Made by a program: the position numbers and the translations under genes
Notes under the pieces: generated by a model
The model's input: only the letters and a program-made list of their open reading frames with translations
Told to the model about the DNA's origin: nothing
Database searches by the model: none
Assembly (NCBI GenBank): GCA_964533055.1
Contig: CAZHKZ010000025.1
Span: forward strand, 1 to 9,968
Direction of reading: 5' to 3'
Origin: JACROF01 sp964533055
Lineage (GTDB): Bacteria; Patescibacteriota; Microgenomatia; Levybacterales; UBA12049
DNA length: 9,968 bases
Shown here: piece by piece, positions 1 to 5,506 of the stretch
Layout: every line of letters begins with the position of its first letter
How positions within the stretch are numbered: the first letter of the stretch is position 1

Positions 1-516
1 TATTCATTTGCACTTGATCATAAAAAAAATCATCGGTGTGGTGGTGTGCCATATGACCATGGCAATGTATTGCAAATTTTGACAAAGGCCGTCAAGCCAT
101 TAAGAATTTTAGAATTAGGAACTGGTGTTGGATACTCAACTGCATGTTTTGCAAAAGCAGATGAAAAAGTTCATATCGATACAAGTGATCAAGATGGAGA
201 ACATCTTGCGATTGCTCAATCAAAATGGGTGGAGCTAGGAATTGAGAAAAGTATAACTGCATTTTGCGATAAGGCTGAGGCAGTCCTTCCTGAACTAAAT
301 GAGAAATACGACGTAGTTTTTTTCGATGGCTATGATCCTTCACTCAAATTTTTACTTCACTTTGAACGACTTTTAAAAAAGACAGGACTACTTATTACTG
401 CCAATCTTTATTTGAAAGACGAGACAGGTGGGAGATATATGAGACATATTACTGATGAGAGGAAATGGTCGACAAGTGTTTTTGAAGATACTGCAATTTC
501 TATTAGAAAGTTTTGA
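1..516 (+). CDS. SAM-dependent O-methyltransferase, 5' end missing
   Basis: The reading frame is already open at base 1 and runs to the TGA at 514-516, so this is the C-terminal 171 residues of a protein starting upstream. The GTG at 46 is in frame, but coding sequence clearly continues before it, so it is unlikely to be the start. A class I methyltransferase fold is visible. Motif I (LELGTGVGYS, visible residues 37-46) binds S-adenosylmethionine, followed by an acidic second strand (HIDTSDQD) and the motif YDVVFFDGYDP around residues 103-113. The end (LLKKTGLLITANLYL ... ISIRKF) resembles the final strands of the O-methyltransferase family 3/COG4122 group. Those proteins are usually about 210-220 residues, so some 40-50 residues are probably missing. 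The methyl acceptor cannot be told. It is co-directional with the next gene (28-bp gap), but that gene has its own promoter. Confidence 0.8.
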   Translation, partial: YSFALDHKKNHRCGGVPYDHGNVLQILTKAVKPLRILELGTGVGYSTACFAKADEKVHIDTSDQDGEHLAIAQSKWVELGIEKSITAFCDKAEAVLPELNEKYDVVFFDGYDPSLKFLLHFERLLKKTGLLITANLYLKDETGGRYMRHITDERKWSTSVFEDTAISIRKF

Positions 517-527
517 TAGGAGAGTTC

Positions 528-536
528 TGATATAAT
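528..536 (+). promoter_or_regulatory. Extended -10 promoter of the CorC-like gene
   Basis: The bases TGATATAAT form a perfect extended -10 element (TGn plus TATAAT at 531-536). Only 8 nt (537-544) separate the hexamer from the ATG at 545, so transcription would be expected to start at or within about 2 nt of the start codon. No good -35 hexamer is seen at 17 bp, which an extended -10 can tolerate. The purine stretch AGGAGAG at 518-524 lies too far upstream (20 nt) and upstream of the predicted +1, so it would not act as a ribosome-binding site on this transcript. Confidence 0.65.
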
Positions 537-544
537 CGATCACT

Positions 545-1858
545 ATGGAATTCATCTTTCAAATTGGTATTGTTTTGCTCCTAGTCCTTCTCAATGGGTA
601 TTTTGTAGCATCAGAATTTGCGCTTATTGCTGTGAGAAAGACAAGAGTTGATGAGTTGGTGAAGAATGGAAGTCAGTCAGCTAAAGTCTTGCAGGGGGCT
701 CTGAAGCACTTAGATAGTTATATTTCGGCAACACAGTTAGGTATCACTCTTGCAAGTCTTGCACTAGGTTGGGTCGGCGAGCCAGCAATTGCGCATGCAA
801 TTGAACCTCTAATAACATTTTTACCCCGCGAGGCAGCTATTATTACTTCTCACACACTCTCAGTTATCATCGCATTTAGCATTATTACCTTTCTCCATAT
901 TGTTCTAGGAGAGTTAGCTCCAAAATCTGTCGCATTGCAAAGGTCTGAGGCCACCTCGCTTTTTATTATTACGCCACTTGTAGTATTTGCAAAAATATTC
1001 AGACCATTTATTTGGTTTTTAAATGGAGCAGGAAAGCTCATCTTGAAAATGTTTGGTCTTACAGCACCAACTGGACATGAGCTAGTTCATTCTGAGGAAG
1101 AAATACGAATGCTCCTTTCTGAGAGTGCAGAAGAAGGTGCAATTCCTTCAAAAGAAGTTGAGATGGTAAATAAGGTATTTCAATTTGGTGATACTACCGT
1201 AAAGTATGTCATGATCCCACGATCTGATATCTTGGCATTTGATATCTCATCAACTCTTCGAGATGTTGTTAAGAAAATCGAGCGTCATCCGCATAGTAGA
1301 TTTCCAGTTTATGAAAATACCATAGATACGGTTATTGGATTTGTGCACATTAAAGATATTTATAGAGAGTTACTAAAAAAAGGTGATGAGAAAAAGCTAT
1401 CTGATATTAATATCATTAGGACTATTATTACAGTTCCTGAGACTAAAAAAATCGATTCTGTACTGCAAGATATGCGTAAAAATAGGATTCATATTGCCGT
1501 TGTGAGCGATGAATTTGTCGGAACTTCGGGTATGGTGACTCTTGAAGATATTATGGAAAGCCTTGTTGGTGAGATTGAAGATGAATTTGAAGACTCAGCA
1601 GTGAACATCGCTAAACAGCCTGATGGCTCGTACCTTTTAAAGGGCTATACACTTATCTCAACCTTCCAGGAAAAATTTCCACTTTCACTAAAAGGTCAGG
1701 GATATACCACAATTGCAGGTCTAGTCTTCGGGCTTTTAGGACATGAGCCTCGTATAGGGGATACTGTTGAGATAGGGAGATACTCCTTAACTGTGGAGGA
1801 GATAGAAGGTAAGCGTATCAAAACGTTACTGCTTAAGAAAATATCGCCTCAAAAATAG
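545..1858 (+). CDS. CNNM-CBS-CorC domain membrane protein (HlyC/CorC family)
   Basis: A 437-residue protein with the complete architecture of the HlyC/CorC (CNNM-type) family, linked in different bacteria to Mg2+/Co2+ or Na+ transport and called hemolysin-like for historical reasons. Residues 1-200 form the CNNM (DUF21) membrane domain. It opens with a hydrophobic segment and the signature LNGYFVASEFALIAVRKTR (16-34), followed by more hydrophobic stretches near 62-82, 103-121 and 138-160, and the conserved GELAPK at 122-127. Two CBS repeats follow (about 215-340), with VMIPRSDI at 222-229 and DEFVGTSGMVTLEDI at 322-336; in most relatives the first of these reads DEYGG, so V325 is a small deviation. 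The C-terminal CorC_HlyC domain spans about 355-435. The length matches the family norm. The ATG at 545 gives a full-length protein and sits 8 nt after an extended -10 box. Confidence 0.92.
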   Translation: MEFIFQIGIVLLLVLLNGYFVASEFALIAVRKTRVDELVKNGSQSAKVLQGALKHLDSYISATQLGITLASLALGWVGEPAIAHAIEPLITFLPREAAIITSHTLSVIIAFSIITFLHIVLGELAPKSVALQRSEATSLFIITPLVVFAKIFRPFIWFLNGAGKLILKMFGLTAPTGHELVHSEEEIRMLLSESAEEGAIPSKEVEMVNKVFQFGDTTVKYVMIPRSDILAFDISSTLRDVVKKIERHPHSRFPVYENTIDTVIGFVHIKDIYRELLKKGDEKKLSDINIIRTIITVPETKKIDSVLQDMRKNRIHIAVVSDEFVGTSGMVTLEDIMESLVGEIEDEFEDSAVNIAKQPDGSYLLKGYTLISTFQEKFPLSLKGQGYTTIAGLVFGLLGHEPRIGDTVEIGRYSLTVEEIEGKRIKTLLLKKISPQK

Positions 1859-1863
1859 CCTCT

Positions 1864-1892
1864 TTGAATTTTTGTTCTGATTCCTCTATACT
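1864..1892 (+). promoter_or_regulatory. Sigma-70-type promoter of the GC-rich unit
   Basis: A -35 TTGAAT (1864-1869) and a -10 TATACT (1887-1892) are separated by exactly 17 bp. Transcription would start near 1899, giving a leader of about 79 nt before the ATG at 1978. The promoter begins 6 bp after the preceding stop codon, so the following gene is transcribed independently. Confidence 0.6.
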
Positions 1893-1905
1893 TGCGCAAA
1901 AGAAT

Positions 1906-1929
1906 TCAGATCAGGATTAACCTGTCTGA
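1906..1929 (+). promoter_or_regulatory. 5'-leader hairpin
   Basis: The arms TCAGATCAGG (1906-1915) and CCTGTCTGA (1921-1929) pair over nine base pairs with one bulged T (1911) and a five-base loop ATTAA. It lies about 7 nt after the predicted transcription start and some 40 nt before the Shine-Dalgarno. It could protect the 5' end of the mRNA or serve as a protein-binding site; it does not sequester the ribosome-binding site. Confidence 0.4.
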
Positions 1930-1967
1930 CTTCATTGTCTGTTGTACTTATCTCATGCACAAGCAAC

Positions 1968-1973
1968 GGAGGT
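1968..1973 (+). promoter_or_regulatory. Shine-Dalgarno that sets the start at 1978
   Basis: GGAGGT lies 4 nt before ATG 1978. The frame is open further upstream to a TTG at 1942, but the strong ribosome-binding site falls inside that extension, so the ATG is the better start. Confidence 0.65.
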
Positions 1974-1977
1974 CGTC

Positions 1978-2592
1978 ATGGGTGCATTTCCTTGGCAGGA
2001 AGAAGTAATCCTGCCACTTTCACCTGTCTGGGAGACGATTCTTGCTCATCGTGGGCAAGAAATTGGCGGATATAAAATCGATGGAATCAAAAATGAGTAC
2101 GGGCTAGACGATGGGCGTCTACTAACCGTCTCCAGAGAGGATCCAATCTCTGGGCCTGTTCTTATTGAGTTCAAGTTCTCTCCCTCCAGCTACAGACTTG
2201 AGAATCTTTTCGAGCTGTATGTCGGAACTGGAGATCCTGGGAGGGATCCAGTCTGGTCTCTTGGGCTTGGTCGCACCATTGATTATTACTCACCATTGGG
2301 TGAGGAGATGCAGGTGAGGCAGGCTTGGAGAGAAGATGAGCTTTGTCTTGTCTATGTCACCAAGGGGGAGTGCTGGGCAGACTGGTCCTCAGGCAGATCA
2401 AGGAAGACTGGGGATGGCTGTATGACGTTTCGAAAGACTCCGACTGCACTGACTAAGCTTCGCCATGTCTTTGGCGAGCCGATTCAGCAAAGGATCAACT
2501 CAGCTGAAAAAGCAGCTGAAATTCTTAGGCGGGTAGACATCCAAGCTCTTGTCGCTGTCATGAAAGGAGTAATTGGGTCATCGTACGGATGA
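1978..2592 (+). CDS. Unknown protein in a GC-rich, self-contained transcription unit
   Basis: A 204-residue protein that I do not recognise. It is soluble-looking, with no signal peptide or membrane segment, and is rich in Trp (several, such as W6, W17 and those in PVWSLGLG, QAWRED and CWADWSSG), Gly and charged residues. A glycine/aspartate-rich stretch (VGTGDPGRDPVWSLGLG) sits mid-protein. The C-terminus looks helical (RINSAEKAAEILRRVDIQ). Sampled 60-base blocks are 50-58% G+C, against about 35% in flanking genes, and GC-ending codons are common. That suggests recent transfer or strong selection for expression. The unit has its own 17-bp-spaced promoter, leader hairpin, GGAGGT ribosome-binding site and strong terminator. 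The coding call is well supported by the intact frame and these signals; the function is not known. Confidence 0.75.
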   Translation: MGAFPWQEEVILPLSPVWETILAHRGQEIGGYKIDGIKNEYGLDDGRLLTVSREDPISGPVLIEFKFSPSSYRLENLFELYVGTGDPGRDPVWSLGLGRTIDYYSPLGEEMQVRQAWREDELCLVYVTKGECWADWSSGRSRKTGDGCMTFRKTPTALTKLRHVFGEPIQQRINSAEKAAEILRRVDIQALVAVMKGVIGSSYG

Positions 2593-2610
2593 CGCATCAG
2601 AAAATCTCTT

Positions 2611-2648
2611 GGACAGCCTGGTGTTTTTCATCAGGCTGTCCTCTTTTT
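2611..2648 (+). terminator. Strong intrinsic terminator
   Basis: A perfect 10-bp stem, GGACAGCCTG (2611-2620) with CAGGCTGTCC (2632-2641), has an 11-base loop and is followed by TCTTTTT. It begins 18 bp after the stop codon of the GC-rich gene and closes that unit. Confidence 0.92.
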
Positions 2649-2686
2649 GATCAGAATTATTACTCATTGCTTAAAGAAGCAGTACC

Positions 2687-2695
2687 TGTTAAGCT
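2687..2695 (+). promoter_or_regulatory. Weak candidate extended -10 before the microprotein
   Basis: TGTTAAGCT has the TGn form but the hexamer TAAGCT matches TATAAT at only three positions. It lies 8 nt before ATG 2704, the same geometry as the much better promoter at 528-536, and TTGCTT (2667-2672) stands 17 bp upstream as a poor -35. Listed mainly because the preceding terminator requires a new promoter in this gap. Confidence 0.25.
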
Positions 2696-2703
2696 GTCTT
2701 CTC

Positions 2704-2817
2704 ATGGCACTTAAACATGGCGGTACAAAGAAAGGTCCAAAAAGTCTTCTTAAGACAAAAATGCACGGAACACGTAGGGTATTTATCCGTAAATTAAAAG
2801 CCAAACTTAAGGGTTAA
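2704..2817 (+). CDS. 37-residue highly basic microprotein, unknown
   Basis: ATG 2704 to TAA 2815-2817 encodes 37 residues starting MALKHGGTKKGPKSLLKTKM and ending in KLKAKLKG. It has 10 Lys, 3 Arg and 2 His and no Asp or Glu, a net charge of about +13, which suggests binding to RNA, DNA or an acidic surface. The composition recalls very small ribosomal or ribosome-associated proteins, but I cannot match it to a named family. It lies between a strong terminator upstream and the promoter of the next gene, so it would be a monocistronic unit. No Shine-Dalgarno is seen before the ATG; the sequence there is pyrimidine-rich (GTCTTCTC). The biased amino-acid composition and position in an otherwise empty 287-bp gap support coding, but short length keeps confidence moderate. 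Confidence 0.5.
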   Translation: MALKHGGTKKGPKSLLKTKMHGTRRVFIRKLKAKLKG

Positions 2818-2867
2818 TGTTATTTCCTCCTTTTCTTCTTCAAAAATAAGCGTCTTAGCCTCAAATA

Positions 2868-2876
2868 TGCTATAGT
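2868..2876 (+). promoter_or_regulatory. Extended -10 promoter of the J-domain-like gene
   Basis: TGCTATAGT is an extended -10 (TGn plus TATAGT at 2871-2876). The expected transcription start is near 2883, after the in-frame TTG at 2880 and 5-6 nt before the ATG at 2889. This argues for the ATG as the real start with a very short leader. Confidence 0.55.
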
Positions 2877-2888
2877 ATCTTGTCAAAT

Positions 2889-3710
2889 ATGTCACAACTA
2901 TCACTCATATCACTTGGAGAAAGAGAAAAAGATCGAAATAGAAGAGTTCTTCTTACTCTTATTAAGAAAAAGCGTATCGTCTTGCAAAAATTAATTATTA
3001 GATCTGAATCCCTAAAGGTGAAATTGGATATTCTCAAAAGAGAGTATATGGTAAAAATCGGAAGTCTGGTCACAAAAGATAATCACCTTGATCTTGAAAT
3101 AATTAAACTGCGTAATCTCATTAGTCTCTTTGAGGAAGGAATGACGTATGAAAATGCTCTAAAAGAGCTGGAGGGGACTTTTTATGCTGAACAGTTAGAG
3201 ATAGAAAGAGAAGAAGAGAAAATACGATTTGAAAAAATGCTTTTTGATCGACAAGTAGAGGAAAAGTCTGATGAAGTTATGCAGGACGCAAAAAAGCTTT
3301 GGAGAAAATTGATCACACTTTTTCATCCAGATCTTACTCAAGAGCCGCTTGAGAAGAAGAGGAGAGAAGGAATTATGAAGTTAATTAATGAAGCATATGA
3401 AGTTGGAGATATTGCTGCGCTCTCGAGGATCGAGCGTGACCATGGAGTTCAGGATGAGACATCTGTGCAAAGTCTTGAGGAGATTTTGATACATATCGAA
3501 AATGATATTGTGCATCAAGAAATGTATTATGAGGAATTAAAGAGTTCTGAGTGGTATCGATTTGAAAAAAGATTGATTCGTTCAAGGCAGACACTAGATG
3601 AAATGTATGCTGATCTTGAGAAAAAACTATTGGGCGATATTCTTGGGAAGATAGAAGTAATTAAGGAATTCAAAAGAGAGATTGGCCAGAAGTTTCACCA
3701 AGTTATTTGA
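2889..3710 (+). CDS. Coiled-coil protein with internal J-domain-like HPD segment
   Basis: A 273-residue, strongly charged, largely helical protein with no membrane segment. Around residues 136-178 it reads KKLWRKLITLFHPDLTQ ... INEAYEVGDIAAL. The HPD triplet (146-148) sits between a basic helix-II-like stretch and a helix-III-like stretch ending in an AYE-x-GD pattern, as in J domains that stimulate Hsp70 (DnaK) ATPase activity. The N-terminal 130 residues are Lys/Glu-rich with coiled-coil character (EQLEIEREEEKIRFEKM), and about 90 helical residues follow the J segment. There is no Gly/Phe-rich linker or zinc-finger region, so this is not DnaJ itself but a type III (class C) J-like protein, perhaps recruiting DnaK to a particular partner. 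ATG 2889 is preferred to the TTG at 2880, which precedes the predicted transcription start. The gene overlaps the convergent SDR gene by 8 bp. Confidence 0.7.
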   Translation: MSQLSLISLGEREKDRNRRVLLTLIKKKRIVLQKLIIRSESLKVKLDILKREYMVKIGSLVTKDNHLDLEIIKLRNLISLFEEGMTYENALKELEGTFYAEQLEIEREEEKIRFEKMLFDRQVEEKSDEVMQDAKKLWRKLITLFHPDLTQEPLEKKRREGIMKLINEAYEVGDIAALSRIERDHGVQDETSVQSLEEILIHIENDIVHQEMYYEELKSSEWYRFEKRLIRSRQTLDEMYADLEKKLLGDILGKIEVIKEFKREIGQKFHQVI

Positions 3711-4452
3711 TCGTCCATCCGCCGTCAATTACTAGTACTTGTCCTGCAACAAAGTCCGATTCTTTGCTGGCAAGATAGACAGCTCCATATGCGATGTCCT
3801 CAGGACTACCAATTCGGCCTACTGGTGTCTTATCTAAAAAGCTCTTCTTTGTCGCTTCATCTTTGAGCATAGGATCTGTCATATCAGACTCGATAACGCC
3901 TGGAGCAATAGCATTGACATTAATTCCATGATGAGCATAATCAAGCGCCATTTCGCGAGTAAGGTTGATCACAGCACCTTTTGCTGCACAGTATGCTGCA
4001 GATTTTTCGAAGCCAAATAGTCCAGCGATTGAGGCGATATTGATGATCTTGCCGTTCTCATTTTTAAGCATATAGGGAAGAATCGCTTTAGACATGAGAT
4101 AAAGACCCTTTACGTCGATACTCATAACAGTATCCCAGTCTTTCTCATTTACATCGATCACTTCATTAGGTAGATAAATACCGGCATTATTTACCAGGAT
4201 ATCGATCTGCCCCCACTTTGCGAGAACTGTAGCAACTGCCTCATTAATTTGAGAACTTGATGAAACGTCAACGAGCGCATAGATTGCCTCGCCTCCAGAG
4301 TCTTCGATCAGCTCGACCACCTCTTTTAAAGGCTCTTCTCGTCTGCCACAGACCATCACATATGCACCTTCTTGAGCAAATTTTAACGCTATTCCTTTGC
4401 CAATTCCTGTACCACCACCAGTTATAATTGCAACTTTATTTTTAAGCCTCAT
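3703..4452 (-). CDS. Short-chain dehydrogenase/reductase (SDR), FabG-like
   Basis: A 249-residue classical SDR, the usual family length, predicted to be a cytosolic NAD(P)H-dependent oxidoreductase. The Rossmann glycine motif TGGGTGIG is at 11-18. CGRRE at 35-39 places Arg after the second strand, which often favours NADP(H). NNAG is at 88-91, the catalytic Ser is S141 (IINIASIAG), and the YxxxK pair is Y154/K158 (AAYCAAKGA). The end, IDGGWTIK, is typical of FabG-like enzymes. 3-Oxoacyl-ACP reductase is possible, but no other fatty-acid gene is near, and many SDRs with this sequence type reduce sugars or small alcohols, so substrate is open. Its ATG overlaps the stop of the upstream cupin gene as ATGA, indicating translational coupling; a possible AGGAGG lies too far upstream (about 19 nt). 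Confidence 0.9.
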   Translation of the reverse strand: MRLKNKVAIITGGGTGIGKGIALKFAQEGAYVMVCGRREEPLKEVVELIEDSGGEAIYALVDVSSSSQINEAVATVLAKWGQIDILVNNAGIYLPNEVIDVNEKDWDTVMSIDVKGLYLMSKAILPYMLKNENGKIINIASIAGLFGFEKSAAYCAAKGAVINLTREMALDYAHHGINVNAIAPGVIESDMTDPMLKDEATKKSFLDKTPVGRIGSPEDIAYGAVYLASKESDFVAGQVLVIDGGWTIK

Positions 4453-4817
4453 TCTTTTTCAGCAAGTACTGCCTCCTGTTTTGTTTTATGAATAGTTCCA
4501 TCTGCATGCTCTGGCGGTGCATAAATTGTAAAGAGCTTGAGATCGTCCACGCCTGTATTGATGAAATTATGAGTTGCGCCAGCGGGGACAAATATGACGT
4601 CATGCTTTTCAAATGATTTCTTTTCATCATTAATAATGACGTTTCCTACTCCATGGACAATAACGAGGATTTGATCTGTGGAGTTGTGTGTTTCCATTCC
4701 AATATCTCCACTCTTTGGAATGCTCATCGCAACAACCTGACTATGTTCTCCAGTGTGAAGAACGCGTCTAAAATAAGAATTCTCTTTCGTGAGCTCTTTT
4801 ATATCTTCAAGATACAT
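4449..4817 (-). CDS. Single-domain cupin protein
   Basis: A 122-residue cupin. The first cupin motif is around residues 40-56, GMETHNSTDQILVIVHGVG, with H44 as the clearest metal ligand and D48/Q49 where many relatives have Glu. The second motif is PAGATHNFINTG at 78-89, with H83. The C-terminal APPEHADGTIHKTKQEA is a conserved tail in a large subgroup of small bacterial cupins annotated only as cupin-domain proteins. It probably binds one metal ion in a beta-barrel; the reaction is unknown. It is the first gene of a two-gene operon with the SDR (ATGA overlap), which suggests a shared substrate or pathway, perhaps sugar or small-carbonyl metabolism (inference). Its promoter is 6 nt from the ATG, so the mRNA is probably leaderless. 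Confidence 0.85.
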   Translation of the reverse strand: MYLEDIKELTKENSYFRRVLHTGEHSQVVAMSIPKSGDIGMETHNSTDQILVIVHGVGNVIINDEKKSFEKHDVIFVPAGATHNFINTGVDDLKLFTIYAPPEHADGTIHKTKQEAVLAEKE

Positions 4818-4823
4818 GATGTT

Positions 4824-4851
4824 ATTATACTGACAACTAGCTAGATTGCAA
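4824..4851 (-). promoter_or_regulatory. Promoter of the cupin-SDR operon
   Basis: On the minus strand, TTGCAA (4851-4846) and a perfect TATAAT (4829-4824) are separated by 16 bp. Six bases follow before the ATG at 4817, so transcription should begin on or beside the start codon. The -35 lies inside the 3' end of the probable gene remnant at 4837-5065. Confidence 0.7.
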
Positions 4852-5065
4852 TGTGAGTCGCTGGAGAGTTGGACTCCATTTGTCTTCTTCCTCTACTAGG
4901 ATAAAGAAGCCGTCCTTACGTTGAACGAGCGACTCTACATCTGGAAGGATTCAACATGCCTTCTTTCACCCCTAAATCATATTTGATTTGAAGATGCGCT
5001 CTGAAGATGAGCTACAGATGTGTTGATGAACTACCATGAATATCATAATCCTTGAGTGGTTTCAT
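4837..5065 (-). pseudogene. Probable decayed gene fragment, family unknown
   Basis: The minus strand of this otherwise empty 275-bp gap reads like broken coding sequence. From ATG 5065 the frame gives MKPLKDYDIHGSSSTHL, then a TAG (5014-5012), then continues LIFRAHLQIKYDLGVKEGML to about 4955. The frame then shifts: from about 4950 another frame reads PDVESLVQRKDGFFILVEEE and on to LTLQSS, stopping with TAG at 4839-4837. The mix of residues in the second and third pieces looks protein-like, and the pieces join in order with one stop and one frameshift, giving a product of about 75-80 residues. The first frame stays open upstream, antisense to the gene at 5093, so the original start is uncertain. 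I do not recognise the family. Chance open frames in AT-rich DNA remain possible. Confidence 0.4.
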
Positions 5066-5092
5066 TGCAGTGATTGAAATCACAGAGAGTAT

Positions 5093-5491
5093 GTGATCAT
5101 TGTTACTGCGTACGGGAGAGTTTTCGCCTATCATGACCACATGATTAAGCTGGTTAGATACGGACAATACGAGCTCTATGAAACAAAGCATCAGACAAAA
5201 GTGCTCGCTTTGGATAATGATATTTTCGCCTGGGTCAATGTTGATGGAATTGGTGAAATACTCGTAACTTCAAAAGGAACACATGATATTGAGTGTGTGT
5301 TGTGTAGGGGAACGTATAAAATGTATGATGTGAAAGACGAGCCAAATTTTACAGATTTGTTACATCTCGAGTTATTTGTCGGAGATGGGGCATGGCAGGG
5401 ATATTTACTTACCTCAGGTTTGCCAAATGATGAAAAGATTAGATCAAGAGTGATACCTACGAATGAGATAATTACAAAATCTACCCACTAA
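5093..5491 (+). CDS. Unknown small protein, probably beta-rich
   Basis: A 132-residue protein without a recognised domain, signal peptide or membrane segment. Alternating hydrophobic and polar residues and many aromatic residues (GRVFAYHDHMIKLVRYGQYELYETK, shortened: YGQYELYETK; DIFAWVNVDGIGEILVTSKG) suggest a small beta-sheet domain. Two Cys occur close together in ECVLCRG. The N-terminus starting at GTG 5093 is uncertain; the next in-frame Met is residue 17 (5141). Upstream, TTGAGT (5052-5057) and TGAAAT (5075-5080) at 17 bp make a weak promoter that would place transcription start about 6 nt before the GTG. The GTG overlaps an out-of-frame ATGTGA (5091-5096). It converges on the Crp/Fnr gene, with only 4 bp between the two stop codons. 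The frame is long and well composed, so it is probably real, but function is not inferable. Confidence 0.6.
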   Translation: MIIVTAYGRVFAYHDHMIKLVRYGQYELYETKHQTKVLALDNDIFAWVNVDGIGEILVTSKGTHDIECVLCRGTYKMYDVKDEPNFTDLLHLELFVGDGAWQGYLLTSGLPNDEKIRSRVIPTNEIITKSTH

Positions 5492-5506
5492 CTTCTCACA
5501 GAAGTT
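5490..5506. repeat. Perfect inverted repeat between convergent genes
   Basis: AACTTCT-CAC-AGAAGTT is a perfect 7-bp stem with a 3-base loop, overlapping the stop codons of both convergent genes. No U-tract follows on either strand, so it is at best a weak bidirectional terminator or an mRNA-end stabiliser. Confidence 0.4.

Noticed and set aside
92..343. Open frame on the minus strand inside the methyltransferase gene
   Set aside because: Fully antisense to a gene with clear methyltransferase motifs and has no start signals of its own.
1942..1977. TTG 1942 as start of the GC-rich gene
   Set aside because: The strong GGAGGT at 1968-1973 falls within this extension and points to ATG 1978.
2880..2888. 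TTG 2880 as start of the J-domain-like gene
   Set aside because: It lies only 4 nt after the -10 hexamer, before the predicted transcription start; ATG 2889 fits better.
4442..4844. Open frames overlapping the cupin gene (minus 4442-4630 and plus 4653-4844)
   Set aside because: The cupin frame has family motifs and a promoter; these are shadows in other frames.
4850..4930. Possible tRNA in the 4818-5092 gap
   Set aside because: Some short complementary runs occur, but no cloverleaf with T-loop GTTC-type consensus could be drawn.
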